From NCBI GenBank assembly GCA_947623215.1, contig CANQGN010000065.1, positions 1 through 7,759 of the forward strand: a DNA stretch of 7,759 nt, given 5' to 3'. Position 1 is the stretch's first letter, and the number at the start of each line of letters is the position of its first letter. The translations under genes and the position numbers were made by a program. Positions 6,474 through 7,759 of the stretch are shown in pieces. The notes under the pieces were generated by a model, which saw only the letters and a list, made by a program, of their open reading frames with translations, searched no databases and was not told the DNA's origin. The DNA comes from an uncultured Clostridia bacterium. GTDB lineage: Bacteria > Bacillota > Clostridia > Oscillospirales > Acutalibacteraceae.

Positions 6474-7190
6474 ATGGAAAAACGCGAGCAATTGTACGAA
6501 GGCAAAGCCAAACGGGTGTACGCCACCGACGAGCCGGATTTGGTGATTGTTTCTTACAAAGACGACGCCACCGCCTTTGACGGTACCAAAAAAGGCACCA
6601 TTGTCGGCAAGGGCGCGGTCAACAACCGGATGTCGAACTTGCTCATGCGCCTGCTGGAGAAAGAGGGCGTGCCCACCCACTTTGTGCGCGAGCTGTCGGA
6701 GCGGGAAACGGTGGTAAAAAAAGTCTCCATTGTGCCGCTGGAGGTCATCGTGCGCAACGTGGCGGCGGGGTCGTTCTCTAAACGCTACGGCGTAGAGGAG
6801 GGCGTGGTATTCGCCGAGCCTACGGTGGAGTTCTCGTATAAAAACGACGACCTGCACGACCCGCTGCTTAACGATTCCCACGCGCTGGCGCTGGGGCTGG
6901 CCACCAAAGAAGAGATAGCCGCCATTAAAGCCATGGCGCTGCGGGTAAACGAGGTGTTAAAAGCCTACTTTTTAACGCTAAAAGTGCGGCTGATAGACTT
7001 TAAGTTAGAGTTTGGCCGCCTGGCGGACGGTACCATTGTGCTGGCGGACGAAATATCGCCCGACACCTGCCGCTTTTGGGACGCAACCACCGGCGAAAAG
7101 CTGGACAAAGACCGTTTTCGCCGCGACCTGGGCGGGGTAGAGGACGCCTATAACGAAATGATGCAGCGTGTGCTGGGGGGCGCCAGATGA
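6474..7190 (+). CDS. purC: Phosphoribosylaminoimidazole-succinocarboxamide synthase (SAICAR synthetase, PurC)
   Basis: PurC ligates CAIR, the PurE product, with aspartate using ATP to form SAICAR. The 238-residue length is standard for the bacterial single-domain form. Signatures in order are [10 protein letters not shown] (7-16; ATP-binding lobe), [22 protein letters not shown], the [19 protein letters not shown] stretch (substrate phosphate-binding Arg and Ser), [18 protein letters not shown] (metal/ATP-binding acidic residues), [14 protein letters not shown] and [11 protein letters not shown]. It lies 16 nt after purE and its stop overlaps the purF start as ATGA, so it belongs to the riboswitch-controlled purine operon. 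Confidence 0.97.
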   Translation: MEKREQLYEGKAKRVYATDEPDLVIVSYKDDATAFDGTKKGTIVGKGAVNNRMSNLLMRLLEKEGVPTHFVRELSERETVVKKVSIVPLEVIVRNVAAGSFSKRYGVEEGVVFAEPTVEFSYKNDDLHDPLLNDSHALALGLATKEEIAAIKAMALRVNEVLKAYFLTLKVRLIDFKLEFGRLADGTIVLADEISPDTCRFWDATTGEKLDKDRFRRDLGGVEDAYNEMMQRVLGGAR

Positions 7191-7759
7191 GCAATCTGCA
7201 TGAAGAATGCGGCGTGTTCGGCGTATACGCCGCCGAGTCCTGCGACGTCGCCTCTACCGCTTACTACGGCCTGTTTGCCCTACAGCACCGCGGGCAGGAA
7301 AGCTGCGGCATTGTGGTAAACGACGACGGCGTGCTGCACGACTATAAAGACGTGGGGCTGGTAAACGACGTGTTTACCAAACCCGTGCTGCAAAGCCTGG
7401 GGCAGGGCAACATGGCCATTGGCCACGTGCGCTACGGCACCACCGGCAACGGCGGCCGCCTAAACGCCCAGCCCATTCTCATCAACCACATCAAAGGGCG
7501 CATGGCGCTGGCCCACAACGGCAATTTGGTCAATTCTTACGAGCTGCGCTCGGAATTAGAGCTCCAAGGGTCGATTTTTCACACCACCAGCGATACTGAG
7601 GTTATCTCCTACATCATCACCAAGGAGCGGCTGACCGCCGGTTCTATTGAGCAGGCGGTAGAGCGGGCCATGGGGCGCATTAAAGGGGCCTATTCGCTGG
7701 TCATTTTGTCGCCCACCAAGCTCATCGCTGCCCGCGACCCCAACGGCTTTCGGCCGCTC
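7187..7759 (+). CDS. purF: Amidophosphoribosyltransferase (PurF), 3' end cut by window edge
   Basis: PurF makes 5-phosphoribosylamine from PRPP and glutamine, the committed step of purine synthesis. Only the first 191 codons are present; the frame is open to the last base. They cover most of the N-terminal Ntn-type glutaminase domain. The nucleophile is Cys8 in EECGVFG, preceded by a seven-residue leader that must be removed so that Cys becomes N-terminal, as in Bacillus-type PurF. Other landmarks are [20 protein letters not shown] (with the glutamine-binding Arg), [18 protein letters not shown] and RDPNGFRPL. The PRPP-binding phosphoribosyltransferase domain and the cysteines for the Gram-positive type Fe-S cluster lie beyond the window. 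The start overlaps the purC stop (ATGA), with a weak G-run ribosome site at 7175-7180. Confidence 0.96.
   Translation, partial: MSNLHEECGVFGVYAAESCDVASTAYYGLFALQHRGQESCGIVVNDDGVLHDYKDVGLVNDVFTKPVLQSLGQGNMAIGHVRYGTTGNGGRLNAQPILINHIKGRMALAHNGNLVNSYELRSELELQGSIFHTTSDTEVISYIITKERLTAGSIEQAVERAMGRIKGAYSLVILSPTKLIAARDPNGFRPL

Noticed and set aside
1..7759. Mobile elements, CRISPR arrays, tRNA or rRNA genes, or a novel multi-gene system
   Set aside because: No terminal inverted repeats, transposase or integrase sequence, spaced direct repeats, or RNA gene signatures were found. Nearly all of the sequence is accounted for by known nucleotide-biosynthesis genes and one riboswitch leader.

Overview
The window looks like a piece of chromosome from a GC-rich member of the Clostridia (Firmicutes). 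The low-to-mid Oscillospirales level is my best guess and is an inference. The reasons are: strong AGGAGG-type ribosome sites ahead of most genes; a class 1B dihydroorotate dehydrogenase (PyrD plus the flavin/Fe-S partner PyrK); a PurF with a short cleavable leader before its nucleophile Cys; and a ZTP (pfl) riboswitch with an intrinsic terminator ahead of purE. Every gene is on the + strand. There are no mobile elements, CRISPR arrays, tRNAs or rRNAs.

Region 1 (55-5647) is a compact pyrimidine (UMP) biosynthesis operon: pyrC, pyrK, pyrD, pyrF, pyrE, pyrB, pyrI. It encodes aspartate transcarbamoylase (catalytic PyrB and regulatory PyrI), dihydroorotase (PyrC), the PyrD-PyrK dihydroorotate dehydrogenase, orotate phosphoribosyltransferase (PyrE) and OMP decarboxylase (PyrF). 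This is every step from carbamoyl phosphate to UMP. Carbamoyl phosphate synthetase (carAB) and the operon promoter are not in the window. Genes are spaced by 2-29 nt or overlap, with ATGA overlaps at pyrE/pyrB and pyrB/pyrI and a 7-nt overlap at pyrK/pyrD. The one damaged gene is pyrK: its N-terminal and C-terminal halves lie in different frames, with the break close to 1437-1450.

Region 2 (5648-5950) is the only sizeable non-coding stretch. It holds a sigma-A type promoter (TTGACA, 18 nt, TATACT), an upstream leader hairpin, a ZTP/ZMP riboswitch aptamer whose two halves are joined by a fully complementary 5-bp pseudoknot, an overlapping intrinsic terminator, and a very T-rich run before the purE ribosome site. 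ZTP and ZMP (AICAR) build up when 10-formyl-tetrahydrofolate is short. The expected logic is ON: ligand stabilises the aptamer, blocks the terminator and turns on purine genes.

Region 3 (5951 to the end) is the start of a de novo purine operon: purE, purC and the first 191 codons of purF, cut by the window edge. It makes CAIR, then SAICAR, and includes the committed amidotransferase step.

I see no new defence, mobile or enzymatic system. The points most worth a second look are the pyrK frame break, the clearly readable riboswitch/terminator switch with its compensated pseudoknot, the apparent lack of a terminator between the pyr and pur operons, and a strong codon-context habit (GTA/TTA/ATA before Asp and Glu codons).
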